64,000 nucleotides of DNA from assembly GCA_003290165.1 (NCBI GenBank), contig QNQO01000531.1, positions 434,001 to 498,000 of the forward strand, given 5' to 3'. Source of the stretch: Berberis thunbergii (taxonomy: Eukaryota > Streptophyta > Magnoliopsida > Ranunculales > Berberidaceae). Positions 1 through 10,599 of the stretch are shown piece by piece (within the stretch, counting starts at the first letter, position 1; every line of letters starts with the position of its first letter). Below the pieces are notes generated by a model. It saw nothing but the letters and a program-made list of their open reading frames with translations, made no database searches and was not told the origin of the DNA. The position numbers were made by a program, and so were the translations under genes.

Positions 1-572
1 GGATCTTGGACAAGCACAATGACAAGACCCAAGAAGCACTAGGGTGACTCACCGACAGTGCCACTGGGCCCACAACTAGCACTGTTGGTGGTGCCAACTA
101 CTCTATAGACCTTGTTTGAAGTCGATCCAACCTCAACCCCAACAGACCTTGAAAAATCGATGCCCAGCTCCGATGGTGGCGATTCGGTCGCAGCCGATCG
201 ATCGCTGTTCACGACCATTACTTCAGGTCGATCGACCTTGTTAGTCCACAACAATTCTGAAATATATCAAGAATTCTCTTACTCAATTGACTTGGACTAG
301 CTTTCTCTTGGCTTGGAGACTAATGAGTAAATTGTTAGGGTGCCGACGGTAAGTTGTGTTTCCATGGACTAGGCAGTCTGAGATTTAATAGTTCGATTTT
401 AATATTTGGTAACTTGTGATACAAAGCAAATATATTTGACATATCCAAGATATTTATTCATACAAACTATTCCAAAAGTGTAAATATCTTAGGCGATATA
501 TCTAATATCTTATCCCTAACAGCAATTCGAGAGCTGCCTGGTTGTATGTGCCTGCTCTCGAATTGTCAAAAA

Positions 573-780
573 CGTTCTCAAATAGTGAAAAGTTGCTACT
601 ATATGGTGTGCCTGCTCTCAAATTGTTGAAAACGCCCTCAAATAGTGAAAGGCTGCTACTATGTAGCGTAACCCAAAAGGCCCTTCCAATTTTATGAAAT
701 TTCAAAAAGACCCTCCAATTCTCTCAAATAGTGAAAGGCTGCTACTATGTGGCGTAACCCAAAAAGCCCTTCAAATTTTT
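573..780. repeat. Degenerate tandem repeat, unit about 60-90 bp
   Basis: The phrase CTCAAATAGTGAAA followed by GCTGCTACTAT and a GGCGT-like tail recurs at about 573, 633 and 723. The second and third copies also share a run that reads as AACCCAAAAGGCCC. This is direct repetition seen in the sequence; no coding or element origin is evident. Confidence 0.6.
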
Positions 781-1067
781 ATGAAAATTCCAAAAAAGGC
801 CTTCCAATTCAAAAGCCAGTTCAAAAAATGTCCTCAAATTCAAAAGCCAATCTGTATGTGCTCGTTTTCCGTTAAAATTCTCAAAAAGCCATCCAAATGT
901 TTATGAAATCTCGCAAAGGCCCTCCAATTCAAAATTCAATCTGTATGTGAGTGGTTTCCACTGAAATTCCAAAAAAGCCCTCCAAGTTTTTATGAAATTC
1001 TAAAAAACACCCTTCAAAGTTATAATATTTACATATTGAAGGGTGGTACAAATTAAGGGCTTGTCTC

Positions 1068-1345
1068 ATTTTTATCCCTATTCACAAAATTATGACAATG
1101 CTCCCCCCCCCCAATTCCTAAATTATGAAAATGCCCCTCCCTTGGCAAATTACAACATTGCCCTTACCCATTCGTAAAATTTCAAAGTTACCTCTCCCCA
1201 TTCACCAAATCCCCAAAAATTCTCTCCTATCCCGTTCGCCAAATTACGAAATTGCCCACCCCTCGCAATATTTCAAAATTGCCCTTCCCATTTACCAAAA
1301 CCCAAAAATGACCCTCCCATCCCTATTCGCAAAATTGTTAAATGT
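1068..1345. repeat. Short-period degenerate repeat (about 30-40 bp)
   Basis: Around eight imperfect copies of a phrase like TGCCCCTCCCATTCGCAAAA, each followed by an AATT- or CAAAAT-type tail, run through this stretch. The open frame across it on the plus strand follows from the repeat and contains no known domain. Confidence 0.55.
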
Positions 1346-1500
1346 CCATCTCAAGACTTGTTTTTCAAGAATGCGCCATTTTTTTTCTCTTATAAGGCCA
1401 GCTCAACCTAATCTTACATATGGGCAAAATTCTAGGGTAATTAGGACAGTCAAATTAACAATGAGCAAAACCTCAGCAATGAGAAGGTGAAAGTAGTATA

Positions 1501-1897
1501 TGATGGGTGAAAGAACAATCACATGCAGTGATTCAAAGCAACAACTGAAACAAAAACACTCTGATTTTATTGAATTCTCTAACACAAACCCAAAAACAGA
1601 GAACTATGGGTTCTCTTGACCTCTCAACAACTTTCTTCCACTCATATCACACAATACAAGCTACAATATATATATATATATATATGAACAAGGCGGTGGA
1701 AAAAACCGTATTCCAGAAATTTCTGGTGGTGAAAAATTGCAGCTCACGTCTAACTGGCAAAACGTGTCGGTCTTCTTCTTCATGAAGCTTCAGGTTCTCT
1801 CCGATGGTCAAAGCTTCTAGATAACTTGATGAAGCTGCTGGATTTTGCTTGAATCTTCTGGATTTTGCTAGCTTGAGATCAAGTTTACTTTCCAGCA
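1501..1897 (-). repeat. Copia 3' LTR
   Basis: This is the downstream LTR in element orientation. It matches 3309-3695 with scattered substitutions and a longer TA microsatellite (about 1665-1685). It ends TG...CA and is preceded on the minus strand by the polypurine tract. Confidence 0.88.
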
Positions 1898-1903
1898 TCC
1901 CCC

Positions 1904-3308
1904 TTAAGCTTGACCGTTGGGTTTTGTCATTCCAAGCATCACTTTCATTCTAATGAACACATCTTGTTTGAGGGGCATGGTAAATATGTCTGCAGCTTGA
2001 TCATATGTCTTGCAAGAAGTTAGCTCGACTTCTTTAACTTTAACATGTTCTCTAATGAAATGATATCGTGTGTCGATATACTTGTTCCTTTCATGAAACA
2101 CTAGATTCTTAGCTAATGCAATTGCTGAGCGATTGTCGATATAGAATTTTGTAGGCATTTCTTGTGGAAATCCCAAATGCTCCAACACCTTTCTTAACCA
2201 TATGGCATGACAAACAGCTGAGTTTGCTGCAATGTACTCAGCTTCACATGATGACAATGCCACAATTGATTGTTTCTTGGATGACCAAGTGAAAGTAATA
2301 TCTCCATTAAAGAAGACAAATCCCATCGTACTTTTCCTTTAATCTAGGTTTCTTCCCCAATCATTGTCTGAATATCCAGTAAGATCTAGGTTACCACATG
2401 ATCTATATAAAAGTCCTTCATTATAAGTACATTTTATATAGCGAAGAATTATTTTGGCTGCCAAAAGATGTGATTGATCAGGAGTCTCCATGTATCGACT
2501 GATCAATCCTACTCCATAGTGTATATCTGGTCTGGTACATGTCAAGTATCGCAAACTTCTAACTAAACTTTTGAACTAAGTTGGATCAACATTACCAATC
2601 TCACTCCTCCTAAGTCTCAATCCGCTATCAACTAGGGTTGTTACTGGATTATTGTGTTCCATGTTGAATTTTTTCAACATTTTTTTTGTATATCTTATTT
2701 GGGAGATAAATATTCCATCTTCCTTTTGCACCACTTCTATTCCAAGGAAATGTGACATTAGCCCGATGTTTGTCATTTCAAACTCGTGTTCCATGTTTTT
2801 CTTGAATTCTTCAAACATGACTGGATTGTTGTCGGTGAATCTTAGATCATCCACTTATAAGCACACATATAATATGCTTCCATCAGCTTCCTTCTTAACA
2901 TATAGTGCATGTTCATATGGACATTTTTCAAATCCGTTATCTTAAAAGTATTTGTCAATTTTGGTATTCCATGCACGAGTAGCTTGCTTGAGCCCCATAC
3001 AGGGCCTTTCTCAACCTGTGCACCTTATCTTCTCGACCTTCCTTTTTGTATCCCAACGGTTGTTTTACATAAATCTCTTCCTCTAGATATCCATTTAGGA
3101 AGGCTGACTTAACATCCAGTTGATATATCTTCCATTGTCTTTGAGCTGCTAATGAGATCATTAGTCTAATAGTCTCTAGCCTGACAACAGGAGCAAAAAC
3201 TTCTCCGTAATCGATACCATATTTTTGTTTGTAACCTTTGGCTACAAGCCTGGCTTTATATCTTTGGACTTTACCTTCTGCATTTCTTTTAGTTTTATAA
3301 ACCCAATA
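1904..3308 (-). pseudogene. Copia reverse transcriptase / RNase H remnant
   Basis: Four minus-strand fragments in order (3308-2955, 2854-2576, 2554-2339, 2326-1904) match copia polyprotein. The first has the RT start ([23 protein letters not shown], then [14 protein letters not shown] and [17 protein letters not shown]). The second has the FLGIEV stretch. The third has RYLTCTRPDI. The last is the RNase H region with VALSSCEAEYIAA, the IDNRSAIALAKN stretch and the conserved RTKHI-like IDTRYHFIRE. The catalytic YVDD-type segment between fragments one and two is disrupted. Frameshifts and stops separate the fragments, so no functional product is possible. Confidence 0.9.
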
Positions 3309-3695
3309 TGATGGGTGAAAGGACAATCACACGCAGTGATTCAAAACAACAATTGAAACAAAAACTCTATGATTTTATTGAATTCTCTAACACAAAAACA
3401 GAGAACTATGGGTTCTCTTGATCTCTCAACAACTTTCTTCCAATCATATCACACAATACAAGCTACAATCTATATATATAGATGAATAAGGCGGTGCAGA
3501 AGACCGTATTTCATAAATTTCTAGTGGTGAAAAATTGCAGCTCACATCTAGCTGGCAAAACGTGACGGTCTTCTTCTTCATGAAACTTCAGGTTCTCTCC
3601 GGTGGTCAGAGCTTCTAGATAACTTGATGAAGCTAGTGGATTTTGCTTGAATCTTTTGGATTTTGCTAGTTTGAGATCAAGGTTAATTTTCAACA
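3309..3695 (-). repeat. Copia 5' LTR
   Basis: This is the upstream LTR in element orientation. Its inner end at 3309 abuts RT coding sequence with no primer binding site or leader between them, which marks a large internal deletion (see findings). Confidence 0.88.
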
Positions 3696-5560
3696 ATATA
3701 TTATAATGATGATGCGTATAAATTAATTATAATAGTAGATCGGTGAGAATGAAAAAATATAATTAATCAATGTTTTAGTAAACAATAATTGTTTTCATAT
3801 TTGGTAACTTAGTGATCTATTTGGGGAGTGCCGAAGGCATGATCCTAGGACTAGGGTGTCATTTCAAAGGCATGACATTGTATCCGTGCCAACGGCACAT
3901 ATACATGCTATGTGAAAAGTGTATGGTCGTGCCAACAACACAAAAGGTACACTAATACATATTAAAAACATTTCAAGGAACAAGGATATATTCATGTTTC
4001 CAAATATTTTAAACAGTGATTGAGAAAAGAAAATATTAATTAAAAGCGATAATATGACCGTGATTGACTAGGGTTAACTAACCTAGACAGTACGAATATT
4101 TTCAAGCATCAAGCTTTTGATTCAGCTTCTTTCTAATTCTACGTGTACATTTTAATTCAGCTTTCCCCTTCTAATGGCGTCTTTGATTCCTCCACTCAAA
4201 ATGATCCTTAATACATAATGCTCATTTTGCTTTATTGATGTTTGTATGCCATCAAAAGCATGTCCAAGCAATAGTTTCAAATGCGTTGTTGGCAGCAGCA
4301 TTGACTGGCCTTTTATGTTTTTCATTTACAGCAAACCTCTCGATCATCCATGCTTTGGTCAAGGTCTACAGAAACCAATGCTTTGGTCTAGGTCTACAGA
4401 AACCAACATAGATGAAAATGGAAAAAAACAGCCAGTTGAGACAACGTGGAGTTCTGAGGACTAATACCCTGGGCAAGAGGCAGACCAGATACAATAATGC
4501 AAAAGTCTTTTACGTGAAGAGGAAACAAGTCAAACAACAGTTAGATAAACAGGCACGAGAGGAGGAAGCACGAAGCCAAAGTTGGATATGAAATAGAATG
4601 TGATTGCTAACAGAAGGATCGAGACAACACTTTCTCTTTCCACCTTTCATGGCTTATAGCCGACCTTCACCTTCCCCTTGCAGAACCTTGAGACAAATCT
4701 CCAATCAGAACCATGCAATGCAATCAAAAGACAAACACACGGTAATACCACACAACCGACTTGTTTTGAAACAACAGAGGTTAGAACCACATGGATCATT
4801 AACGTTGGGAAAACTCTGCCAGAATGACCAGGTCTTAACACAAGCACATCCCCGAGGTCGCAACATTTGGCTCTGTTCCTTTGCAACCATACAAAGCTCT
4901 GGCATAATTATCTTTTCCTAGGGTTTGGTGGGGTGACATCTGCAACAAAACTCACTATTCAAATAAACTACTCATGCTAATGAGCCCTTCTAGGGAGCGA
5001 GGGATGGGCGATAACCACCCATCCGCCTCAAGATGCACAATGTCACTTATCTCAAGGAAGATGGGTGGCTTCCACCCATCCCTCGTCCCTTTCCCTCATT
5101 CCCTCCCTGGACCCCTAGAATTTTCACATACTAACACAGCAAAGAACCATTCTTCATAATAGTGAACAATAGTTGACCGAAGAAATTCATTGTGGGATGG
5201 CCACAAATCCATGGAAATCTAATGCTGTTTGGTTACTACTGCAACCCAAACACTTGCAAGACAATTTTACTGAGCAACAGTCCTGATTACCAAAAAAGAA
5301 AACTTTGCTACGTAACTGTCAAGTTGAAGGGGATAAACAAACACGAAAATAATTCAGTTTTTTTTTTCTAAAACCCTTGTAAAACTGGATTCTAGAGACC
5401 TCAACCTAACAATATATCGACCAAACCACCTTGCAATATTGGTGGCACACCTTTGAAGTTTAAACTTACATGTCGTGCAATAGCCATCCTATCCACATAA
5501 CATTACCAACCTACTAACTCACTAAGACGCAGGCTCAACCAAACACAGACATAATCACTC
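3696..5560. other. Intergenic DNA between copia element and Hsp110 3' end
   Basis: AT-rich sequence with no convincing gene. Small open frames at 4246-4464, 4604-4921 and 4974-5159 have no recognisable domain. The only structured item is the inverted repeat at 4988-5120. The last stretch up to 5606 is probably 3'UTR of the Hsp110-class gene, but no cleavage signal was fixed. Confidence 0.55.
4988..5120. repeat. Imperfect hairpin, about 35-bp arms
   Basis: The left arm (about 4993-5029, core GAGGGATGGG and CCACCCATC) pairs with the right arm (about 5055-5089, core GATGGGTGG and CCCATCCCTCG) with few mismatches and a loop of about 25 bases. An outer 8-bp match, TTCTAGGG at 4988 and CCCTAGAA at 5113, encloses it. 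It could be a MITE remnant or a miRNA-like fold-back. No target-site duplication was found. Confidence 0.6.
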
Positions 5561-5606
5561 AGCTTTGAGCAAATTGAGAAAAACGAGCCAAGATTTCTCC
5601 ATAAAT

Positions 5607-8600
5607 CTATGCAGGACTCGAAGCAGGCTTCTCTGTATCCATTGGCTCTGCAGTGGCCTGTGCTGCCTCCTCGGTATTGTCCTCGACTGGTTTATCATTG
5701 GTATTTTCGGGACCTTGAGGTTGGGTAGCCTCAGTGCCCTGTGGAGGTGTTGGGGGCGTCTCTGTAGTAGTAGTCGGCTTGGGAGCAGCAGGCTTGGGTT
5801 TTGTCATTACTGGCCGGCAGAACCTGTAAAAAGAATGACAGTTTTCAAGACTATGAACTTCAAAAGACGTGGAACAAAAAATAAAGCAGACGAGCAAATA
5901 AATATAAAGATAGCCTGAAGGAATGCCAATGTTTTCTTTGGAGGAAGCAATGCAGTTTCAGAAACTCACATGTTGAGAGAAAATACAACCAAAAATGTAT
6001 TCAATAATTTACTGGAAATCAGAAATCAGCAACAAACAAAATTCTGGAAATGAATGGTGGCAAAGATGGATATGCCAATAATTCATACCTGTCAAGCGCC
6101 TCAGTCTTCCTCTTCACATCTGCTGAAAGCAACACTGGAGTGGCGTGCTTGAGTAGAGCATCCTGCTGTTGCTTTTTATCTTTCAGCCATGCTTCTGCTT
6201 CAGCACACTCATTTATAACCTGCAAAATACAATAGACAGAGATTCAATATTACAATGTCAGTGATAGATTGGCAGTTAAAGAAGAAATCACATGCAGACA
6301 TATGCTATAACTAAAAAATCCAAAATAAAGGAAACTACCCAATAGAATCCAGCATTACCTTCTGCTTCTCAGCCATGTCAATGTGATCAAATTTGGGATC
6401 GTTAGACATTGCTGCCTCTCTGTAACTATTGATACAGTAAGCAAGCTGTTCGATAGCAGGGCCACGTTCAGAATGCTCCTTGAAACGATGCTCAATAGGA
6501 TCACCTTGCTGCAAATTTCAACATACTCATCAAACACATAGTCAGCAAATAACGAGCTATTAATCATGAAGTTAAGCAAAGTACGAGTGCACAAAGCAAC
6601 CATTACCTTCTTCAGCTCATCAAGCTTTGCAATATACACACCCTTTGTTTCATCCTCACCATCTTCATACAACCAATCCTCCACCTCCTGAAGCTTTGTG
6701 GTGAACCCATCTTTTTCTGGTGCAGTGACAAAATCCTGATATTTGTCGCTTAGCTACACCAAAAAAAATAAAAAAAAACAATTAAACATTAATTTGATGA
6801 ACACCAAAGAAGTAAATGAAGTTCCATTGATGAACAGCAAACTACCTTGTTTCGCATGTCATAGACATATGCCTCCACAGCATTCTTCTTGTCCTTTGTT
6901 TCTTCCATAACACGGTCTTGCAAAGCCATCTCAAACTCCTTCTCTACAGCTTTCTGTACATCTGTTGGACCCATCCCACCATAAACAACTTCTGTAACTG
7001 GAACATTTGTCTTCTTAACCTTCTTTTTTGGAGCTTCAACCTATAGATAAAGAGTTAACATGATGGGTTCAGCGGAAGCTAATAAATTTAATCATTGAAA
7101 CTTGACAAAGTTTCAGATCTTCATTAATTCCTCAAAGGCACCAGAGAAAACACCTCTTCAAAGCTCAATGACAATGTATATAAATGTTTTGAATATGCAC
7201 AGCATGCCTCAGATTTAAACCGGTTATAACATATGGCAAACAAGTCAATGTGTTGGGTGTGATGTTTAACTTAGTGAACTAAGGAGATAAAGAAAAGAAC
7301 TAAACAGCCTTTCGGTTATGACAATTTGCTCTATGTACACACAACCACACAATAATGCACTTGCATAAGTTTCCAACTCTGAGCTAATATGCAAGGACAA
7401 TTAAATACTGATGAATGCATCAGATGCAGCAAACAATTGCTAAAAATCATTACTCTAGATTAAGGCAATAAAATACACAAATGAAGCACAAGGTGAAGAA
7501 TATGAAAATCAAAGATCAGAATCTAGTAAACAAAAAACACAAATGAAGAACAAGGTGAAGGAATGTGAAAATCGAAGTAACAAAAAAATTAACTTATCAC
7601 GCTTGGAGAAGCAACCACGACAGGTAAAAGATTTGGATATGTTGTCTACGGCTGAACTATAGTGAAAGGTATTTGAATTAGATGTTTTAGAACAAACCAA
7701 TCAAAATAGTAAGAAATCATGATAAATAATATATCTTGGTTTTATTCAGGATTGGATTGGATCCATTATCTAGATCAACTTGGATGGGTCCAACATCTAA
7801 ATTTAAGGTTGCTAACTCAGAATCCTTTAGAGTCAGATTTCAGATAAAACTTCAACAATTTTTTTTCTTTAAAGAAAGGAAATGGGCATAACATCATACC
7901 TTAGCATCAGTTTCCATTTGGACAGGTTTGTCACCCGTTTCGGGAACACCATTGTCAACACCCTGATCTGTGGGCTTCGTGTCCTGCATATTTACATCAC
8001 CTTCACCATTTCCAACAGGAGCAGCTTCATCTGTGTCCATCTTAGTTGCTTCCTTTGCTGGCTCCTGAACCACAGGAACTTCCACTTCTTCCTCCTCCAA
8101 AAGCTGAAGTAGACAAGTTACAATCAGTCAGAAAAGTAAAGAAACTCATGAATACGCTCATAGCCATAACTTTCAAAACTTACCGTTGCAGACTCAACAG
8201 AGACAATGCCATGTAGATTAAGTCGAACCTTCACTTTCACCTTTGCACGCTCACCTTTTGTAGATTGGAAGGGACCAATCTGTTCAAGATCATGTGGTAA
8301 CACAATCTGGTGAGGATGGTATTAAAAGTACAAGTGTAACATGTATTCATAAAATATGCAAGCATAAAAATAGGGCATTGCAAATAATACCGTGTAAGTG
8401 CTGATTTTTGGAGGTGCATGTAACCCAGAAGAATCAACATATACAACTTCGACTGTGAAAGTTGAAGACCTGTAAAAGGTCAAAGCCTTGACGCTAGGAA
8501 TTGGATTTCCTTTGGGAAATACAATAGTGCTTTGCTGATTATCAGCTGCTCCAGTTTGAGAATCAGGAGCTGATCCTTTCCATGACAAGGCAATTGAGTA

Positions 8601-9926
8601 GGGGAAGCTCTCATTGACCTAGAATAGTAGAAATTAGAACAATTACAAAAAAAAACATTGCATAACCAAAACTACAAAATTAGCCATTATTCATCAACAA
8701 ATACAACTTCTGGAAATTAAGACATTCAACGACAACAGAAAGCAGGATACATTACCTGAAATTCTCGGACTTTGAATGTGGGACTAAGAATTGCACATTG
8801 AAGAGCACAACCCCGTGCCACACACTCGCTGGCATTCATGGTCCTCCTTGGCTCTTTCCCGAAGAACTCAGTCAATATCCTGATGATAGCTGGTACACGA
8901 GATCCGGAACCAACAACCTCAACTGAATGGATATTCTCAACAGAAAGTCCTGCATCTGCCAGAGCCTTCTCTAAAGGACTCTTCACACGCTCTAAGATTG
9001 GAATACTAATCTGCTCAAATTCATCTCTTTTAATGAAACCTCTCACATCCTTCTCTTCCATCAAGCACTCAATGTTCAAAGGTGCCTCAGGGTTTGCACT
9101 CAACATCTTCTTCAACTTCTCACATGCAGCTCGAAGTCTAAGGCAAGCTCGGGCATTTTGGTAAACATCAATCTTATAGTCATCCTTGAATTTAGCAGCA
9201 AAGTGATTAAACAAAGCTTCATCAAAATCCCTACCACCAAGGGATTGATCGAACGAGTGAGACAAAAATTCTCAACTGGCCTTTCTTGTACCCAGCAATG
9301 CAAACTTGCATGCTTGCATGCCCAACGTCAACAAAAGCCACATTCAGCTGATCACTCTCAGGCAAATCAGTCTTGTAAATCCCATAAGCCAAAGCCGTAG
9401 CCGTTGTCTCATGAAACAATCGAAGTGGATGCAAGCCCGCGATTGTTGCGGCATCCATAACTGCTCTTCTTTGAAGATCAGTGAAATACACTGGAATCCC
9501 AATGCAACAGTCCACCACTGCTGCATTCAAATTCTTCTCCGCAATCCCCTTAAGATCCGAAAACACCATCCCTAAAACCTGGGTAGGCGTAAAGGTCCTA
9601 GGTTCACCTAAATACCTTGCATGAATCAATGGGTACCCATCAGGGCCCTCAGTCACAGTATAAGGCAATGACTTGATATCCCTCTGAAGATCAGGATCAG
9701 AAAATTTCTTCCCAATCAACCGCTTAATCTGTGAAATCGAGTTCTTAGGGTTCATCATAGTCGAAGCTGCACCAGCAGTTCCAATGAACCTCTGCTTCTC
9801 ACCGAAGCAAACAATCGCTGGTGTCTCCCGCTTCGATTCATCATTAAGCACTACATCAATCCCTCTCTGACGTGCTACTGCGACAATGCAGCTCTCATTT
9901 CCGAAATCAAAACCGACAACACTCAT
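5607..9926 (-). CDS. HSP70-14/15-like: Hsp110/HSP91-class heat shock protein 70 (broken by one base)
   Basis: This is a cytosolic Hsp110-type Hsp70, known in this family as a nucleotide exchange factor and holdase for Hsp70. Exons inferred from GT-AG sites and family match: 9926-8756, 8618-8391, 8279-8184, 8103-7900, 7040-6846, 6753-6607, 6508-6359, 6219-6089, 5823-5607. Together they give about 845 aa after allowing for one extra base, the usual family length. The N-terminal ATPase domain starts MSVVGFDFGNESC and includes VDVGHASMQV and VEVVGSGSRVPA. A beta-sandwich (KALTFYRS to VKVKVRLNLHG), an acidic linker (LLEEEEVEVP), the helical lid (VVYGGMGPTD onward) and a Pro/Thr-rich tail follow. 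At 9264-9268 a run of five A (plus strand) has one base too many: the frame runs into a stop near 9231, while the correct frame resumes at SHSFDQSLGGRDF. Either a sequencing or assembly error or a recent null allele would explain it; all other exons look intact. Confidence 0.93.
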
Positions 9927-9932
9927 CTTCGC

Positions 9933-10210
9933 CTAAATCAACCCAATCACTAATTAGTTTATCAATCTACTTTTAATCACACCTACAGTATCTCAAACCC
10001 AAGTTTTAAAGCAAATTTTCGATCTAACGTAAATCTACACAGTTGAAAGAGGTGCGAAATCACGGTGCAATAGATCGATTAAGTACTCTAAAAAAAGAGG
10101 GAAATCAACAAGATCGATGCCCTAGAACAGGTAAACCAACACTGATCCAACTTCACAAACAACAATCGAATAACACAATGAAAACTAGGGTTTGAGATAG
10201 AAAAACTCAC
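9933..10210 (-). other. 5'UTR intron of the Hsp110-class gene
   Basis: On the minus strand a donor CTAAAG/GTGAGT sits at 10211/10210 and an acceptor GATTTAG/GCGAAG at 9933/9932, six bases before the ATG at 9926. A leader intron just upstream of the start codon is common in plant genes. The non-coding first exon lies at about 10211-10350. Confidence 0.7.
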
Positions 10211-10337
10211 CTTTAGATGTGCGGAGCCTCTTCAGAATCTCTCCTTCGTTGTTTCGAGATCGAATGAATGGTTTCGTCGAACACCCCGAAAGACTGAACA
10301 AATAAAACCACGTAGTCTCTCGCAAGTGTGTGGGGCG

Positions 10338-10345
10338 TTCTAGAA
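10338..10345. promoter_or_regulatory. Heat shock element core TTCTAGAA
   Basis: A perfect TTCnnGAA palindrome is present 412 bp upstream of the Hsp110 start codon, close to the expected transcription start. The neighbouring third unit is imperfect. Regulation by heat stress factors is inferred from the motif and gene family. Confidence 0.5.
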
Positions 10346-10381
10346 TAGTCGATTGAAAAAAGACTAGGGTTAAATAGGAAA

Positions 10382-10388
10382 ATATATA
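10382..10388 (-). promoter_or_regulatory. Candidate TATA box of the Hsp110-class gene
   Basis: The minus strand reads CCTATATATTTT here. A start about 30 bp downstream would give a leader exon of roughly 140 bp before the intron donor at 10210. AT-rich context makes this tentative. Confidence 0.4.
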
Positions 10389-10517
10389 GGATCGAATACG
10401 TTGAGGGTGTCTCGAGATACGTGAAGGTCGTGTTGGGAAAGAGAAGATGATTTGTATGTATTTTTGGTGGCTCGGTGGTTCTCTGGTCTCCTCTAGAGGA
10501 CAGGAGAGGAATTGTGG

Positions 10518-10525
10518 TTCTAGAA
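10518..10525. promoter_or_regulatory. Second heat shock element core TTCTAGAA
   Basis: A second exact TTCTAGAA, followed by AGATC, lies about 130 bp upstream of the candidate TATA box. This is the normal distance for a functional element in plant heat shock promoters. Confidence 0.5.
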
Positions 10526-10599
10526 AGATCTATTTGGGTAGGTCTATAAATGGTAAAAAAAGACGATGTAAATAATAGGTAATTTGAGGGGTTTTTTAA

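Larger units (their letters stand above)
1..1500. other. Repeat-rich intergenic DNA, no recognisable gene
   Basis: No open frame here resembles a known protein family. The stretch from about 300 to 520 is AT-rich and featureless. From about 570 to 1345 it is made of degenerate short repeats (listed separately). Short open frames on both strands at 39-300 and 1125-1490 have the low-complexity composition of the repeats and are not supported as genes. Confidence 0.6.
1501..3695 (-). mobile_element. Collapsed Ty1/copia LTR retrotransposon
   Basis: Two direct repeats bound this element: 1501-1897 (397 bp) and 3309-3695 (387 bp), both starting TGATGGGTG and ending CA on the plus strand. The flanking pentamers are GTATA (1496-1500) and ATATA (3696-3700), a 4/5 match to a target-site duplication. 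The coding remnant reads on the minus strand, so 3309-3695 is the 5' LTR. A polypurine tract AAGGGGGA lies just before the 3' LTR (minus strand, about 1898-1905). Only about 1.4 kb of internal DNA remains, covering part of reverse transcriptase and RNase H. The primer binding site, gag, protease and integrase are gone. The element is dead. Confidence 0.9.

Noticed and set aside
112..300. Short frames on both strands near the window start
   Set aside because: No recognisable domain and overlapping on both strands; could be a fragment of a retroelement cut by the window edge but not supportable.
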